Shown here piece after piece: positions 44,684-57,000 of a stretch of DNA of 64,000 nt. A program made the translations under genes and the position numbers. Every line of letters starts with the position of its first letter. Within the stretch, counting starts at the first letter, position 1. Origin of the DNA: Ryuthela nishihirai (lineage: Eukaryota; Arthropoda; Arachnida; Araneae; Heptathelidae); assembly GCA_038380435.1 (NCBI GenBank), contig JAWZYU010000034.1:24097404-24161403 (forward strand), in the 5' to 3' direction. Under the pieces are notes generated by a model that made no database searches, was not told where the DNA came from, and saw only the letters and a program-made list of their open reading frames with translations.

Positions 44684-45664
44684 ATGGAGCCTACTAAAGA
44701 CGGGGGAAAATTTTGCATTTTAATAAAAATGCAGCTGCGGGACAATGCGAAAAAAACTCACGCCGATTTATCACCAGAATATGTAGATTATGCGTGTTCA
44801 TATGTAAAGATGTGGGATTGGTACGGAAATTCAGAGAAGGATGGCAGAGCTCCGAAAACTTCCCTCGTGCAGGAAGACCGAAGGAGGCCGTGAAAGAGAG
44901 AACCATCGCTGCTGTATCATGAACTCATTAAGGAAAACCCACACGTCACCGTTCAGGTAATAAGCTGTCAGTGTATCGATTGGCAGTGTGGAAACAATTA
45001 TTCATTAACATTTAAAGTTGCGAAAGATCTGTGCCAAATGGGTAACTCACAAACTGACAGAATAGCAAAAGAAGGGTTAGAATCTGCTCGTGCATAGAGA
45101 TGCTGACAATGTTTGAACCTAGTGGCCGCAAACTGTTAACAGACATTGCCACAGGTGATGAGACGTTGTTTTATTACTATACAACTCACAGAAAGATCGA
45201 TAACTATGCTTCGGTTGCAGAAGATGAACAGCGTCTCCAAATCCTCCGACGAGACTTTCGTTCAAGGAAGAGGATGTTGACAATTTTTTTCAATTCCCAA
45301 GGAGTGGCGGCCGTGGACACCTTACCTGAAAACAATTTCTATAAATGGCCAATAGTAAACCAACATTGTTTTGCTCAAAAAGGTTAAGGAGGAGAAGGAG
45401 CAGCATCCGACAACAGGCAAAACCAAGGAGTTCTTCTTCATGCCAATTGCAGTGCTCACAAAACCAGGCAAGTTATAGCCGATCTGGAGCAGGAAAAAAT
45501 CAAACAGCTGGGAAGACTTTTCCAAGGGTGCAGGACCTTGCAAAATGCTTTCATTGAGAGTTGCGGAGTATTCCCCAATAGCAATGCCACCAAGCGTCCC
45601 AGAATTGGCGTAGACGTTTGCAACTTCGCATAGATGCTGGAGGGGAGTACTTTGAAGGAGAGTA
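44684..45664 (+). pseudogene. Decayed mariner transposase (copy B)
   Basis: Successive frames carry WYGNSEKDGRA and KERTIAAVS (DNA-binding half). Then LTMFEPSGRKLLTDIATGDE, with the first catalytic Asp region reading TGDETLFYYYTTHRKID, and RSRKRMLTIFFNSQGVAAVD. The C-terminal SELRSIPQ-like and RRRLQLRIDAGGEYFE segments follow near 45550-45655. Many frameshifts and a deletion of the middle catalytic part; the usual DETW is DETL. It sits in the intron after exon 4. Confidence 0.8.
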
Positions 45665-45819
45665 AGAGTTTTGTTGAGAAAAGTGAAACTTTTTTTCTTC
45701 TGAAGGTGCATGTCAAGAGCTTTTTAAACGAACCTCGTATTATTTAACATCTGTTCTAACTGAAACCTGAGTGTTGACATTCTAATTTAAATACCGATTT
45801 TTATTTTTTTCTAATTTAG

Positions 45820-45867
45820 GTTTGGGGGTGCATACATGAAAAGAAGGAGTCCATGCACGAGGTCATG
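45820..45867 (+). CDS. Exon 5 (copy B) of the cysteine-rich gene
   Basis: 48 bp, 16 codons in phase 0 (VWGCIHEKKESMHEVM) between TTCTAATTTAG and GTAAGTTTAG. One cysteine, kept from copy A. Confidence 0.6.
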
Positions 45868-47144
45868 GTAAGTTTAGAAATTTTTTATTTATATGTTTCC
45901 TTAGTAACAGGCAACCTAAAATTTCATATTCCAGAGCTCATGCAGTTTGATTTACATAGAATCAGTATCTAAAAGTACCCATAATATGAAGTTTTATATT
46001 TTATTAAATAACTAAGTATCAAAAGCGATTAAGTAAGATACATACATAAATCTTAGTTTATTGCCAAACTTTTAGTTTCCATATCTCTTAACTCATTGGA
46101 AATAACCTTGAAGTTCTATAATTTCTAAAATATGTATTTAATGGAAAAATGTTACTAAAGATAAATTAAAGATCGAATCAAATCTATTTAAAATCACGAT
46201 TTTCAACAACATTCGACGTTAGTCAGTATTTAAATAGTTATGGAAGCTCGAATATCTAAAAATAATATCCTTAATGTTTTATAAAAATCATTAATAATTA
46301 TCTAATATCAAAAGCACCATTATGTAAACTTCTAAAACTTATATTTATTTAATTAAACGGCTTGAAATAATATTATTTAAATTCAAAAGGTAAATTATGA
46401 CCCATTACTGTTGTTGAATATTTCAACTTCTATAACTCTTTAAATACTAAACGAATACTGTTGAAAATCGAGATTTAAATACATTTGAGTATGATCTTTA
46501 ATTTGTCCTCAGTCACATATTCTCATGAAATGCATATTTTTGAACTTAGCTTCCAAGTTAGGTTCTCTCTGACGTAACATGAAACTATTTTACTATTTTG
46601 ATAGGCATTGTACTGAATATTCAGTCTTAATAATAATATATTAAATCTCTGAACACTTTCATTTAAATCAATCGTTATCAAAGGGAATTTTTCTGAAATT
46701 GGTGTGGTTTATAAATCCCACAACTGGGAAGCTTCCGACGTCCGAGTTTCAACTACGTGTTATACCGGAAATGTTTTTAATTCCCAATACTTGGTGTACT
46801 GGATCGTTTGAAAATAATGATTAGTGAAAGGGAGTCCTTGCACTGAGAAATGTTAGGATTCACAAAGATAAATAAAAAAAAAATAGAGCACATTTTAAAA
46901 TGATACCAATTAAACATAATAAACTTTTTTCATGAACACCCATTATTGCTGAGAAGATGGTTCACACTTTCAACCACTCTCTGCAGTTGTTGCTTTAAAA
47001 AATAGAGGCTGGACCAACAACAACTTACAAACAATTTGAAACCTGAATTTAAATAATAAATCTGCCTCGTGTAGAGGTATGCAGCATATTGCATTTCATA
47101 ATTCGATCAGTTTTTTTCCCCACAAAATTAATGCACTTGCAAGC

Positions 47145-47533
47145 AAGATAACAGGATGTCTGATTCTAGATGCTTATGCAATACCTTGGGCATTAGGTGG
47201 TAAAATTTTGTAAGTAATGAAGTGGTTAGGCAAAGGAGTCTGCAACCTCCTTTAAGTAGTATATTGTGCAGAGAGAGAGACTACGTTGGTTTTACTATGT
47301 TATCCGTATGGATAATTATATATTAGCGAATAGGGTTATGAACAGTGTGCCTAAAGGCCTCAGAAAGAAGGGGAAACCTAGAATGCGGTGGGCAGACAAT
47401 GTCAAACAGGACCTTGTTAGAATTGGTGTACAGTGGCCAGATGCAGAAGATGTAGTTCAGGACAGATATGCTTGGAGAACTAAATTGCACAGTCTGGTTG
47501 AAACTCTGTAACCCATGGCTGGCTGAGGATTCT
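47145..47533 (+). mobile_element. LINE 3'-end fragment (copy B)
   Basis: Duplicate of 25325-25712, with RLRWFYYVIRMDNYILANR and KPRMRWADNVKQDLVRIGV. This copy keeps the more usual NSVPKGLRKKGKP wording. Confidence 0.85.
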
Positions 47534-47534
47534 G

Positions 47535-47895
47535 TATGTATGATTTACCTCTGAGCTGCCCTGTTTTTTGCATACAATGGTCTAAATGGAGAAGTCACTA
47601 TAACTTCAAGGCTTCAGGGAAGGTTGTGGGAAGAGGACCCAATGTACATCTGTTAAGAGGCATATAGAAGCCATAGAGTTAAGGTAAACAGGGTATAAAT
47701 AAAAAATAATGTATATAGGTTATAAAAGTGAAAACGGGGGCCGCTGCTTTGCATCCTATTCGATAGACGGTGGCCTTTCCATTTCCATTGGTCTGCTCTT
47801 TTTCACTGAGGGCAGAGGAGGAGGGGGGCGCTTAGTCGAGATAAATCTCAATTCTGGCACAGGTGGGACTCGAACCTGGAAACTACCCACACCCC
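47535..47895 (-). mobile_element. SINE-A copy (copy B block)
   Basis: Counterpart of 25715-26085, slightly shorter because one repeat of AACGTAAACAG is missing. Confidence 0.75.
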
Positions 47896-47944
47896 TATAA
47901 AACTATTAAGTCTGGAATCTCTAGGAATAACAAAGGGGGAGGGG

Positions 47945-48180
47945 CGGTTGTTTTACCTCTGAGCGACCCTTTTTTTGCACACAATGGGCTAAATGGAAAT
48001 GTCGGAAGGATTTCGAGGGCTTAGAGAATGTTTGGGGAGGGGATCCACATGACAGCTGTTAGGAGACAGATGGTCTCCTCCCGTCAAGGTCATCCAGTGT
48101 GTTCTTTAACGTGCACATGGCATGGCTCTCACACACAGAGAGCCACGTCTTAAAGTCCCATTCGACGGATGGCGGACAGT
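47945..48180 (-). mobile_element. SINE-A, truncated, left arm of inverted pair (copy B)
   Basis: Counterpart of 26143-26372, from GGTTGTTTTACCTCTGAGCG to CGACGGATGGCGGAC, followed by GTGCCATTTGCAATTGG. Confidence 0.8.
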
Positions 48181-48221
48181 GTGCCATTTGCAATTGGTCA
48201 GTTGTGCCATTGAAACCAGGG

Positions 48222-48592
48222 TAGGGTTTGATTTAGTTGGTAGCGCATCAGGCTCATAATCTGCAGTTCCCAGGTTCGATTCCCATTTGGGCCAGTATTG
48301 AGGTCTATCTTCGCTAAATCCTTACGCTGCGGGGGACTTCGATGGGCTTGGAAAAGGATGTCCTCTGATCGATTGGACGTTAACCCATGGTTCCGTGCGC
48401 AAGACAGCGATACCCTATGCACGTGAAAGCACACACTGGATGGTCTTGACGAGTGGTTTGCATCTGTCCCTTAACAGCTGTCCAGTGGGTCCCCTTCCCG
48501 AAAAGGAACTCTGCGCCCTTGGTGCCTTTGGTGCCTGGATAGTTAGCCGACCAAAGTGCAGCTCGCAGGTGAAAACAACCCAACGTAGAGAC
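48222..48592 (+). mobile_element. SINE-A, right arm of inverted pair (copy B)
   Basis: Counterpart of 26405-26778. It ends GCAGGTGAAAACAACCCAAC, closer to the family end than copy A. Confidence 0.8.
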
Positions 48593-48790
48593 AGATTGTT
48601 GTTATGGAAAGGCGCAAAAAGTTCAGTGGTTCAAAGGTCAACGCCATTTTGGTGGAGCAATATTTCTTGAACTAAAACCGATGATGTAATAAAATGAAAT
48701 GAATTTTCTTATTTGATATATGACTCTGTAAGTTCTAATTCTGAAATGCAGTCCATTGATCGAATTTTTTTTGTTTCCCTTTATTTACAG

Positions 48791-48829
48791 CAATCTAGCG
48801 AAATTCAAGAAAAAATGATGGAATATGAT
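48791..48829 (+). CDS. Exon 6 (copy B) of the cysteine-rich gene
   Basis: 13 codons (QSSEIQEKMMEYD) in phase 0 after CTTTATTTACAG; donor GTGAGTTT. The cysteine of copy A is Tyr here. Confidence 0.6.
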
Positions 48830-50056
48830 GTGAGTTTTTTTTTAAGCTAAATTATCGATTTCAATGAATTATTTAATTATTAATTGCTCTGTTAATTATT
48901 AATTTGTTTCTGTTGTCAATAATTCTTTAATAATACCTATAAGCAAAATATTTCCTACAATAAACTTACAAGAAAAGACAGGATTTTTTGAAACAACCAT
49001 AATTTTAAAATAATTAAGGATGAAATTCCGAAGAATATCAAATTCTCTTCTGTTTAATTTACTTCGTAGAGAAATTTTTAACTTAAGTAAAATTTGTGAT
49101 ATTAAAGAAAAATTATTTCAGTGGCTGATGAAAAAGTAAAGTTTTAATCGGAATCATTTATCATTTTATTGCTTTCCTTTTTTTATTTATCCTTTTTGTT
49201 TCCCTTTATTTTATGTATTGACAATGATATAATCTAGATCACATCAGTCAAAAACACAAATTCCAGCTGATAAGCTTGGGCTTAGTGGGTTTTTTATGTA
49301 GAATAATTATAGATAATACTTTTTGAAAATAAATTTGAATTTGAACTTAATAACGCTATCAACCCAGAAAGACTTTATTTAAGCTAATGACGGTTGGAGC
49401 ATGGCATTTATGTTATTTGTTTTCAAATAAACAGGGCGCGGATGACTCAATCTGTAGCGATGAATTAGATTGGACGATTCCTTTGATCATTCTCTTTCTA
49501 TTCTGCTTATGAGTGATGAATCTGCTCTGGTGCCAACTGGGATATCTGTTGGTTCGTAAAGACGGCATCCTGAGCCTCATAAACTGCTTTTTCTGCCGTC
49601 GAGGGTTTTGATTTTTTTTTGCCTCTGAAAGAAACTTTAGTGCACAAAATAGTGTTGAACAACCAGATCACAAGGATCCCATCGAATCAGAGACAGTTGT
49701 GGAAATGGATCCAATTCATACACACGGTTCCGCGGCTTAACGTCCCATCCGACGGACGCAATTATTATTCTCCAGTTTGCACTGACCATGGGGGAGGACG
49801 GGGGGTTAGCACAAAAAATATCAATGTGCACACAATGAAAAGAAGTTATATATCCAATTAGACTTGCCTCTCTCAGAATTTTTTTCTACGTTCGAGTCCA
49901 TTTGATATATAAACCTTCAATTAATTCTGTGAGAACAATGCACAAGTTTCAGTTCTTCACAAAACATATCCACAAACAATACTCTTCTAATAAATATTTT
50001 ACGTTTAGATGGATATTTCAGAATAAATATTTAGTTGTTTCGTTTCCATTTTTCAG
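48830..50056 (+). other. Intron between exons 6 and 7, copy B
   Basis: Aligns with 26913-28142. Includes a SINE-A fragment at 49612-49765 on the minus strand. Confidence 0.6.
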
Positions 50057-50098
50057 ATCTGCATGACAGAAGTTAACCGATATCACGGAATACAATGA
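50057..50098 (+). CDS. Exon 7, terminal (copy B), of the cysteine-rich gene
   Basis: Acceptor TTCCATTTTTCAG, 13 codons (ICMTEVNRYHGIQ), TGA at 50096-50098. One cysteine. This closes the 148-codon frame that opens at 37862. Confidence 0.65.
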   Translation: MCMTEVNRYHGIQ

Positions 50099-50138
50099 GA
50101 AAACATTGAAATAATTATCCTTTTTTCTGTTTTACAAT

Positions 50139-50144
50139 AATAAA
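50139..50144 (+). terminator. Polyadenylation signal of the cysteine-rich gene
   Basis: AATAAA 41 bp after the stop codon, identical in position to copy A. Confidence 0.6.
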
Positions 50145-51254
50145 TGCATAAATTAAACCGTCTTTGAAGTCTGTTCATTTTCTTTTCCCAATAATTCACC
50201 AGTAATTCTTCCAAATATTAAAGAAAAATCTAATTTTATTCATTTATGTGAAAAACGAATTCTGAAACTGTAACTACTCAATTCCTTAAACAGTCTGTTG
50301 GATGTATGCACCAGCAATATTGGCAGAAATAACTACAAGAAAAATTTCCGACCCTGACATGGAATGCTCATTTTTACAGAGAATTTTACGATCTTAGCAC
50401 CTCTACTGGTAGAAATTGCAACTAAGGAATGATTGCTAATATATTACAAAAGAGTAATATTTTTATAGTCCCTACAAAATACAAAAGCATTTTTCATTCA
50501 TATCTCAAAACAAAATTGTGTGTTTTGCCACCTCCACCCCTCTGGGTAAGAGGGTAAAGAATTGCTGCCAATGTAGACCACTATCACACTCCACCATCAA
50601 AATTAGAAATCTCCGGAGTAAATAGATCGTTTTGCACTAATATTTGTCTAAAAGTTTGGCATTTTCACCTTTTTGTTCCACCAACAGTGTGTGTGTGTGG
50701 GGGGGGGGGGGCTATTAAAAGTATTGGAATGTTCGAGAAGTAGGAATCGTAAAATTTCATCAATACCTAATCAACAAAATTTTAAAACAAAGCAAAGCTA
50801 GTAATGAAAATGTGGAATGTCTACAGACACGCAAACGACAACATGACTGCTGCAGCTCTTTTCCCCAAAAAATCAACCTGAAATGTATTACATTTAAAAT
50901 AAAGCAATGTCGTAAATGCATTCAGAACGCACTTTATAAATAAACAGAATGCTGCTAGCTTGAAATGAGATTCAGAAGTTGTAATTTTCGAAATATTTTT
51001 TGCGGATGAAGAAAAATGCGTTTTTGATTTGCGGATGAAAAAATAGTTTATTGATGGGATATGACATTTTTGCACTTCAGCCGATTGAACCCCTCTTTTT
51101 AGACACCACCCGCAGATAAACAGATTAAAATATTCGGGCTAAACCCTAGTCAAAGTGAAAAAAATGTGCATTTCGTAACAGTTTCTTGCTTTTTTTCCTA
51201 TAGAAAAGAATTAGTATTTTATAAGGTGACCAGGTTTCTGAAATGCGTGAGCTG
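50145..51254. other. No recognisable gene
   Basis: Duplicate of 28231-29344, with the same GT/G run near 50688-50711. Confidence 0.5.
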
Positions 51255-51490
51255 TGGGTTGTTTTACCTCTGAGCAACATTTTTTTTGCACTCAATGGGG
51301 TAAATGGTCAGGTCACAAGGACCCCGAGGGCTCAGATAAGGTTGAGGGAAAGGAACCCACTGGACAACTGTTAAGAGACAGATGGTGGCGTCGAATCAAA
51401 GGCCACCTAGCGCGTTCTTTAGCGTGCACAGGGAATGGCTCTCCCGCACAGAGGCTACAGCTTAAGGTCTCATTCGACGGATACCGGTCA
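51255..51490 (-). mobile_element. SINE-A, truncated against the satellite (copy B)
   Basis: Counterpart of 29345-29590, from GGTTGTTTTACCTCTGAGC to TCTCATTCGACGGATACC, then satellite. Confidence 0.8.
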
Positions 51491-54062
51491 GTGTGCCATT
51501 GCAATTGATCAGTTGTACCATTGATTTTGGTACAACTGACAAAGTAATTGACAGTACATGTGACATAATTGACAACCCAACTGACATTACATGTGACATA
51601 ATTGACAACCCAATTGACACAACAGTCAAAATAATTCACCAATCAGTTGGCAAAATTGACGCTGCAATTCACACAAATAATAACCCAATTTTCACTCTCA
51701 CAAAATTAACAAACCAGTTGACACTGCATGTTACAATATTGGTAACCAATTGGCACAATTGACAACTCAACTGATACTGAAATAGACTCAATAGACAACC
51801 CAATTGCCACTACAATTGATACGTTTGATAGTAAAATTAACACTGCAAGTGACACAATTAAGAGCTCAATTGACATTGCAATTGTCAACCAAATTGACTC
51901 TTCAGTTTACACAATGGAAAACCTGATTCATACTTCAATCAGCAACCCAACTGACACTGCAATTGGCAACCTAATTGATACTCCAATTCCCATTGCGAAT
52001 GACGTAATTTAGAACTCAATTGACACTGCATTTGAGAACCCAAATGACACTGCAACTGACAACGACACTGTAATTGAGAACATAAATGAACTTCAATTGA
52101 CAACCCAATTGATACAAATAACAGCCCAATTGACATTGCAGTTGATAAAATTCACAACACTATTGACATCATAAGTGGCAGAATTCAGTTCTCAATTGAT
52201 TCTGCAGTAGACAAAATTGCCAGACTAATTCACGTAATTGGCAACAGAATTAACGCAATTGACACTGCAATTATCATCATCGACAACTCAATTGATATTA
52301 AAATTAACAGAATTTAGAAACCAGTTGACACTGCAATTTCCAAAAGTAACAACACATTTCACTTAATTGGCAATCCAAATTGACACAATTGGCAATCCAA
52401 ATTGATCCAATTGACACTGTGATTCACAAAATGGAACGCAATTGACACTGCGATTGGCAGAATGGAACCCAATTGACACTGCCATTGACAGAATGGAATC
52501 TAATTGACACATCATTTGACAGAATTTAACCCAGTTGACAGAACTGAACCTTATTGATAACTGCAATTGACAGAATGGAACCCAATTGACACTGTGATTG
52601 AGAAAAATGGAACCCAATTGACACTGCGATTGACAGAATGGAATCAAACTGATACTGCATTTGGCAGAATTGAACCCAATAAGCACTGAAATTTACAGAA
52701 TGGAACAAAATTGACAATGCAAGTGAAAGAATGAAACCCAATTGACATTGCGATTGATAAAATGGAACCCAATTGGCACAACGATTGACGGAATGGAACC
52801 CAATTGACACAACGATTGACACAACGATTGACAGAATGGGACCCAATTGGCACGGCGATTGACAAAATAGAACCCAATTGACACAACGATTGACAGAATG
52901 GAACCCAATTGACACAATGATTGACAGAATGGGACCTATTTGGCACTTCGATTGACAAAATAGATCCCAATTTACACTGCATTTGACAGAATTAAACCCA
53001 GTTGACAGAATTAAACCCAATTGACAGAACTGAACCTTATTGACAACTGCAATTGACAGAATGAAACCCAATTGACACTGTGATTGAGAAAAATGGAACC
53101 CAATGGACACTGCGATTGACAGAATGGAATCAAACTGATACTGCATTTGGCAGAATTGAACCCAATAAGCACTGAAATTTACTGAATGGAACCCAATTGA
53201 CAATGCAAGTGAAAGAATGAAACCCAATTGACATTGCGATTGATAAAATGGAACCCAATTGGCACAACGATTGACAGAATGGAACCCAATTGACACAACG
53301 ATTGACAGAATGGGACCCAATTGGCACGGCGATTGACAAAATAGAACCCAATTGACACAACGATTGACAGAATGGAACCCAATTGACACAACGATTGACA
53401 GAATGGGACCCAATTGGCACTTCGGTTGACAAAATAGATCCCAATTGACACTGCGATTGATAGAATATAACCCAATTGACACTGCATTTGACAGAATTGA
53501 ACCCGATTGACAATGCAATTTACAGAATGAAACCCAATTGACACTGGAATTGACAGAATGGAACCCAATTGATAATGCAATTGACAGAGTGGAACCCAAT
53601 TGACAATGCAATTGACAGAATGGAACCCAATTGACAATGCAATTAACAGATTGGAATCCAATTTACAATGCAACTGACAGAATGGAACCCAATTGACAAT
53701 GCAATTGGCATAATGGAACCTAATTGACAATGCTATTGATAGAATGGATCCCAATTGACATTGCAATGAGAATAGAACCCAATTGACACTGCGACTGGAA
53801 AAATAGAACCCAATTGACACTGTGATTGACAGAACTGAACCTGATTGAAAAAGCAATTGACATAATAGAACCCAAATGACAATGCAGTTGACAGAATGGA
53901 ACCCAATTGACATTGCGATTGATAGAATGGAACCCAATTGGCACTGCAATTGACAATACAATTGAGAAATTGAGCCAATTGACATTACGATTGAAAGAAT
54001 GGAACCCAATTGACATTGCGATTGATAGAATGGAATACAATTGACATTACGATTGACAGAAT
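51490..54062 (-). repeat. ATTGACA satellite array 2
   Basis: About 2.6 kb, same 31-bp unit as array 1. The left third aligns with array 1 closely; the right part has its own higher-order repeats (a block of about 480 bp around 52600-52980 recurs around 53080-53440). It contains the longest open frame of the window (361 codons, minus strand, 52526-53611), which is purely repeat-derived. Confidence 0.95.
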
Positions 54063-54069
54063 TAAGGTA

Positions 54070-55258
54070 GGTTGGTGTTTCAATTGGATTAGTTGTTAGC
54101 AAACCATTAGGTTTACTTACCTATAGGAGTTGTTCCCCATTGCCAAAGGAACCTAAAACAAAGGTCAGAGTCAGCACCAACTTTGACATTAAAGTCACCT
54201 AGCACAAGAGAAATATCTCCTTTCTTGACAGAATTCAAAATATCCTGAAGCTGGCTGTAAAACGTATCCTTCTCGTTCTCATCAGAGTAATCTGTTAAAG
54301 TTTGCTGTAAGAAATAGTTAATTAATGCAGCTATATCCTATAAGAGCATCACTGGCTTGTCTGCTGAGAAGCAAACCTACACCTTGGTGATGCTTTCCAT
54401 TCTCCCTCCCTGAAAAGAGAAATTTAAAGTTATTTTTAAGTATCTCACCTTTACCTGTCCATCTGGTCTCTTGCAAGCCTAGAATATCTAGGTTACAGCG
54501 CTGGAATTCCTGCATGAGGACATCAAGAGAATAATCTCTATGTAATGTCGGCACGTTCCACGTTCCTGCAGAGAGAAAATGATTAGTAGGATTTTAAAAG
54601 AAATTAGGTTTATTGAGATTGGTAGGGCCAACAATATCAAACAGCCCCCTGATCGCAGGCATGGGGCAAAGACCTGTTCCTTCTCTGCTAAAGGCTGAAG
54701 TCACCGATGCTGGTAGGAATTTCAGGCACCATCTTTTCAAGTGGACGTTTTCAAGAGCCACATGGCCTGTCTGAGACACATTACTCCAGTTTAGGCTTGA
54801 CGATGCCCAAGTAGCTAAGTAATGCTCAGGTACCTGCGATGGCCTCTGATTAGGATTATCCACCAGCTGATATAAGGTATCCCATGCCTCTGTTCACTTA
54901 GGGCTGGCAACCCCGAAGCAAACAGAAAACACAGCCGCAGATTCTCCCTCAACAGAGGCCAACCATTGCAGAAAGTCCAGCATCCATAATCAAGCTCAAA
55001 TCCATAAACCAGTTCAGTAAAGTGGGTTATATGGTCAGCGCCAAGACCCTGTCTGAGCAGGGTTAAAAAAAAGAAAAATTGGCCATAGATGACCAGATCA
55101 GCAGGCTATACTGAATTGGCAGCCCTCCTCTTACGTTCACTTCCAAAAAAGAGAATATCTCTTTTGAAAGGTTTGGCATGGCCGGTTCTATGCATCATCA
55201 CTGGGGATTGGTACACCTAGTCTATTTCCAGTTTATGCCTAGCTTCCATTTACAGACG
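54070..55258 (-). mobile_element. RTE-like LINE, copy 4, 5' part only
   Basis: Minus-oriented endonuclease region with MPTLHRDYSLDVLMQEFQ, LDILGLQETRWTGKGEI (the conserved QETRW of the endonuclease) and GRENGKHHQGVGLLL at 54318-54554. The 5' untranslated part follows, to about 55258 (GGCAGCCCTCC, TTTTGAAAGGTTTGG). It abuts satellite array 2. No RT. Confidence 0.85.
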
Positions 55259-55262
55259 AGCT

Positions 55263-56061
55263 CATATATCGTGTAGACAAGAAACACTTGAAATGTCTAC
55301 AGTACATGTTCCTGTGATACTTTATTACAGAATTCCTTAGAATTGATATTTCTATTAGTAATGTTTGGTTATTATGCATGTTTTTGGTGCATTTTCCAAC
55401 ATGTTTATGATGTTTTCAAATTTCCGTTTCATGATCTTTTCTTCTATTGTTTTTACTCTTGACCTGCCAAAAACAAACTATCGAACTCTCATTTTAATGT
55501 TTGAAAAGGAATTCAGATGTTGATTCCCTCTCCTTGACGGAATCACATTCCTTGCCATACATTTGCATTCCTTTGGGTAATTGGAATTGACGAAATAAAG
55601 AGTTTAAGGATATTAAACATAAATCAAAGTGGGAAAGATAAAAGAAATATGAGGATATGTAAAGAAAATTGCCACGATAACATACTTAAAGAAGGAAGAA
55701 ATAAATAGAGAGCTTCCTAAAGTAGATTGAAATGATGAAGAATTGAATATTTATTTTCCATTCACAAAACAATTTCAGCTGTTGCAACGTATACAAATAG
55801 GAATACCAAATGAACAGTGCTTGCACAGGCACAAGTGAAATGCCACACATATAAAGCATGCTGTAAAAGAGACCACAGGCACATGTGAAATGCCACACAT
55901 ATAAAGCATGCTGTAAAAGAGAGCACAGGCACATGTGAAATGCCACACATATAAAGCGTGTTGTAAAAGAGAGCACAGGTACGGCATTGGTCATATTGAA
56001 CTTCACATACTCCAAAGCCTCTCAGTTTGCATGAGGTGTTAAAGAACATACACATGGAGAG
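55263..56061. other. AT-rich stretch with a 50-bp tandem repeat
   Basis: 55824-55973 holds three copies of a 50-bp unit containing GAAATGCCACACATATAAAG and TGTAAAAGAGA. The minus frames there (FICVAFHMCL repeats) are repeat-derived. Nothing else seen. Confidence 0.75.
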
Positions 56062-57000
56062 TCATTTGGAGGATTTGGAGAAGCGGAGAGCCATTGGTAA
56101 GATGTTGGCAGGACAGACCCAAGCTGCAGTAGCCAGAGATCATAATGTTTCTCAGATCTCAAAATCCAGGCTACGGTAAAAATATCAAAAGTTCAGAAAT
56201 GTATCTTGATGACCACTTCTGGGTAGGCCAAGGATCACAACATTCCAGAAGCACTGATATTGGCCTTAATAGTGAGAAGGCATAGGGAGAATAGAGTGAG
56301 ACAACTTGCTGTCCAGCTTGCCTTCTTCGGGCCCGATGGTGTCAAGGAAAACTGTGTCCAGATGACTTCGTAAGAGGGTTCTGTATGCTAGGAGACCAAT
56401 GGTTTCCCTCCCCCTCACCACGTCTCAAAGAGGAGCTCGAAGACGTGGCACAGGCAGCATATCATCTGGACCAAACAGCAGGGGGCACGTCTGATCTTCA
56501 CCGATGAGTCCTGTTTCAATCTGATTATATTCCCAACGTGTGCTCACTGGAGAAAATGCAGAATGCACAACCAGCAACACAACATTCAGGGACGAGACTA
56601 CTATGGAGGAGGAGATCTTCTGTTAAAGGGAGGCATAAAGCTGGATGGCCATATGCCACTCCATGTGTTTGAAGAGGTCTCTGCGAATACTCAAAGGTAC
56701 ATAGAAGAGATTCTTGAGCCCTATTTAAGGCTTTTGAAGAATGCTGTTCTCCCAGAGTTCATTTTTCCAGAAGATAATGATCATCTTCATAAGGCTCGGC
56801 TGGTCAATGACTACTCTAAGAGTGAGGATATCCACACGGTGGAGAGTGTGCTAGCCAGGTCCCTGATTTTAATCCTATAGACCACGTCTGGACAACCTGG
56901 GGAAAAGTATTGGTGCTCTTCAGCCCCCTCTCAGAAGCCTCCTAGAGCTGTGATCTGTGTTAATGGAACAGTAGTGCTTATTGCCATCTGACCTCATCTG
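56062..57000 (+). pseudogene. Decayed Tc1-like transposase, second lineage
   Basis: Starts as LEDLEKRRAIGKMLAGQTQA..VARDHNVSQIS (helix-turn-helix). It then has GRPRITT, IFTDESC-like (first catalytic Asp, about 56495), HMPLHVF..QRYIEEILEPYL, DNDHLHKARLVNDY (second Asp, about 56775) and a mutated form of the WPxRSPDLNPI motif near 56850. Several stops and frameshifts. It differs from the Tc1 element at 9322. No terminal repeats seen. Confidence 0.75.

Larger units (their letters stand above)
45868..48790 (+). other. Intron between exons 5 and 6, copy B
   Basis: Aligns with 24044-26873. AT-rich to about 47140, then the LINE fragment and three SINE-A pieces listed separately, plus about 80 bp near 48585-48665 absent from copy A. 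Confidence 0.6.
43775..54062. repeat. Segmental duplication, copy B
   Basis: Partner of 19780-33284; see there. Copy B keeps the whole mariner relic (44684-45664) and lacks the copy-A-specific 2.8 kb. The satellite is shorter (about 2.6 against 3.7 kb). Confidence 0.9.

Noticed and set aside
52526..53611. Open frame of 361 codons on the minus strand, and similar frames of 100-257 codons at 29.8-33.3 kb and 51.7-54.1 kb
   Set aside because: They are products of the 31-bp satellite, whose unit lacks stops on that strand in every frame. No start context, promoter, splice site or non-repetitive part.
54940..55258. Start of a third copy of the cysteine-rich gene block
   Set aside because: The similarity to 19780-20168 and 43775-44162 is only the 5' untranslated part of the LINE. 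Exon 4 sequence does not follow.
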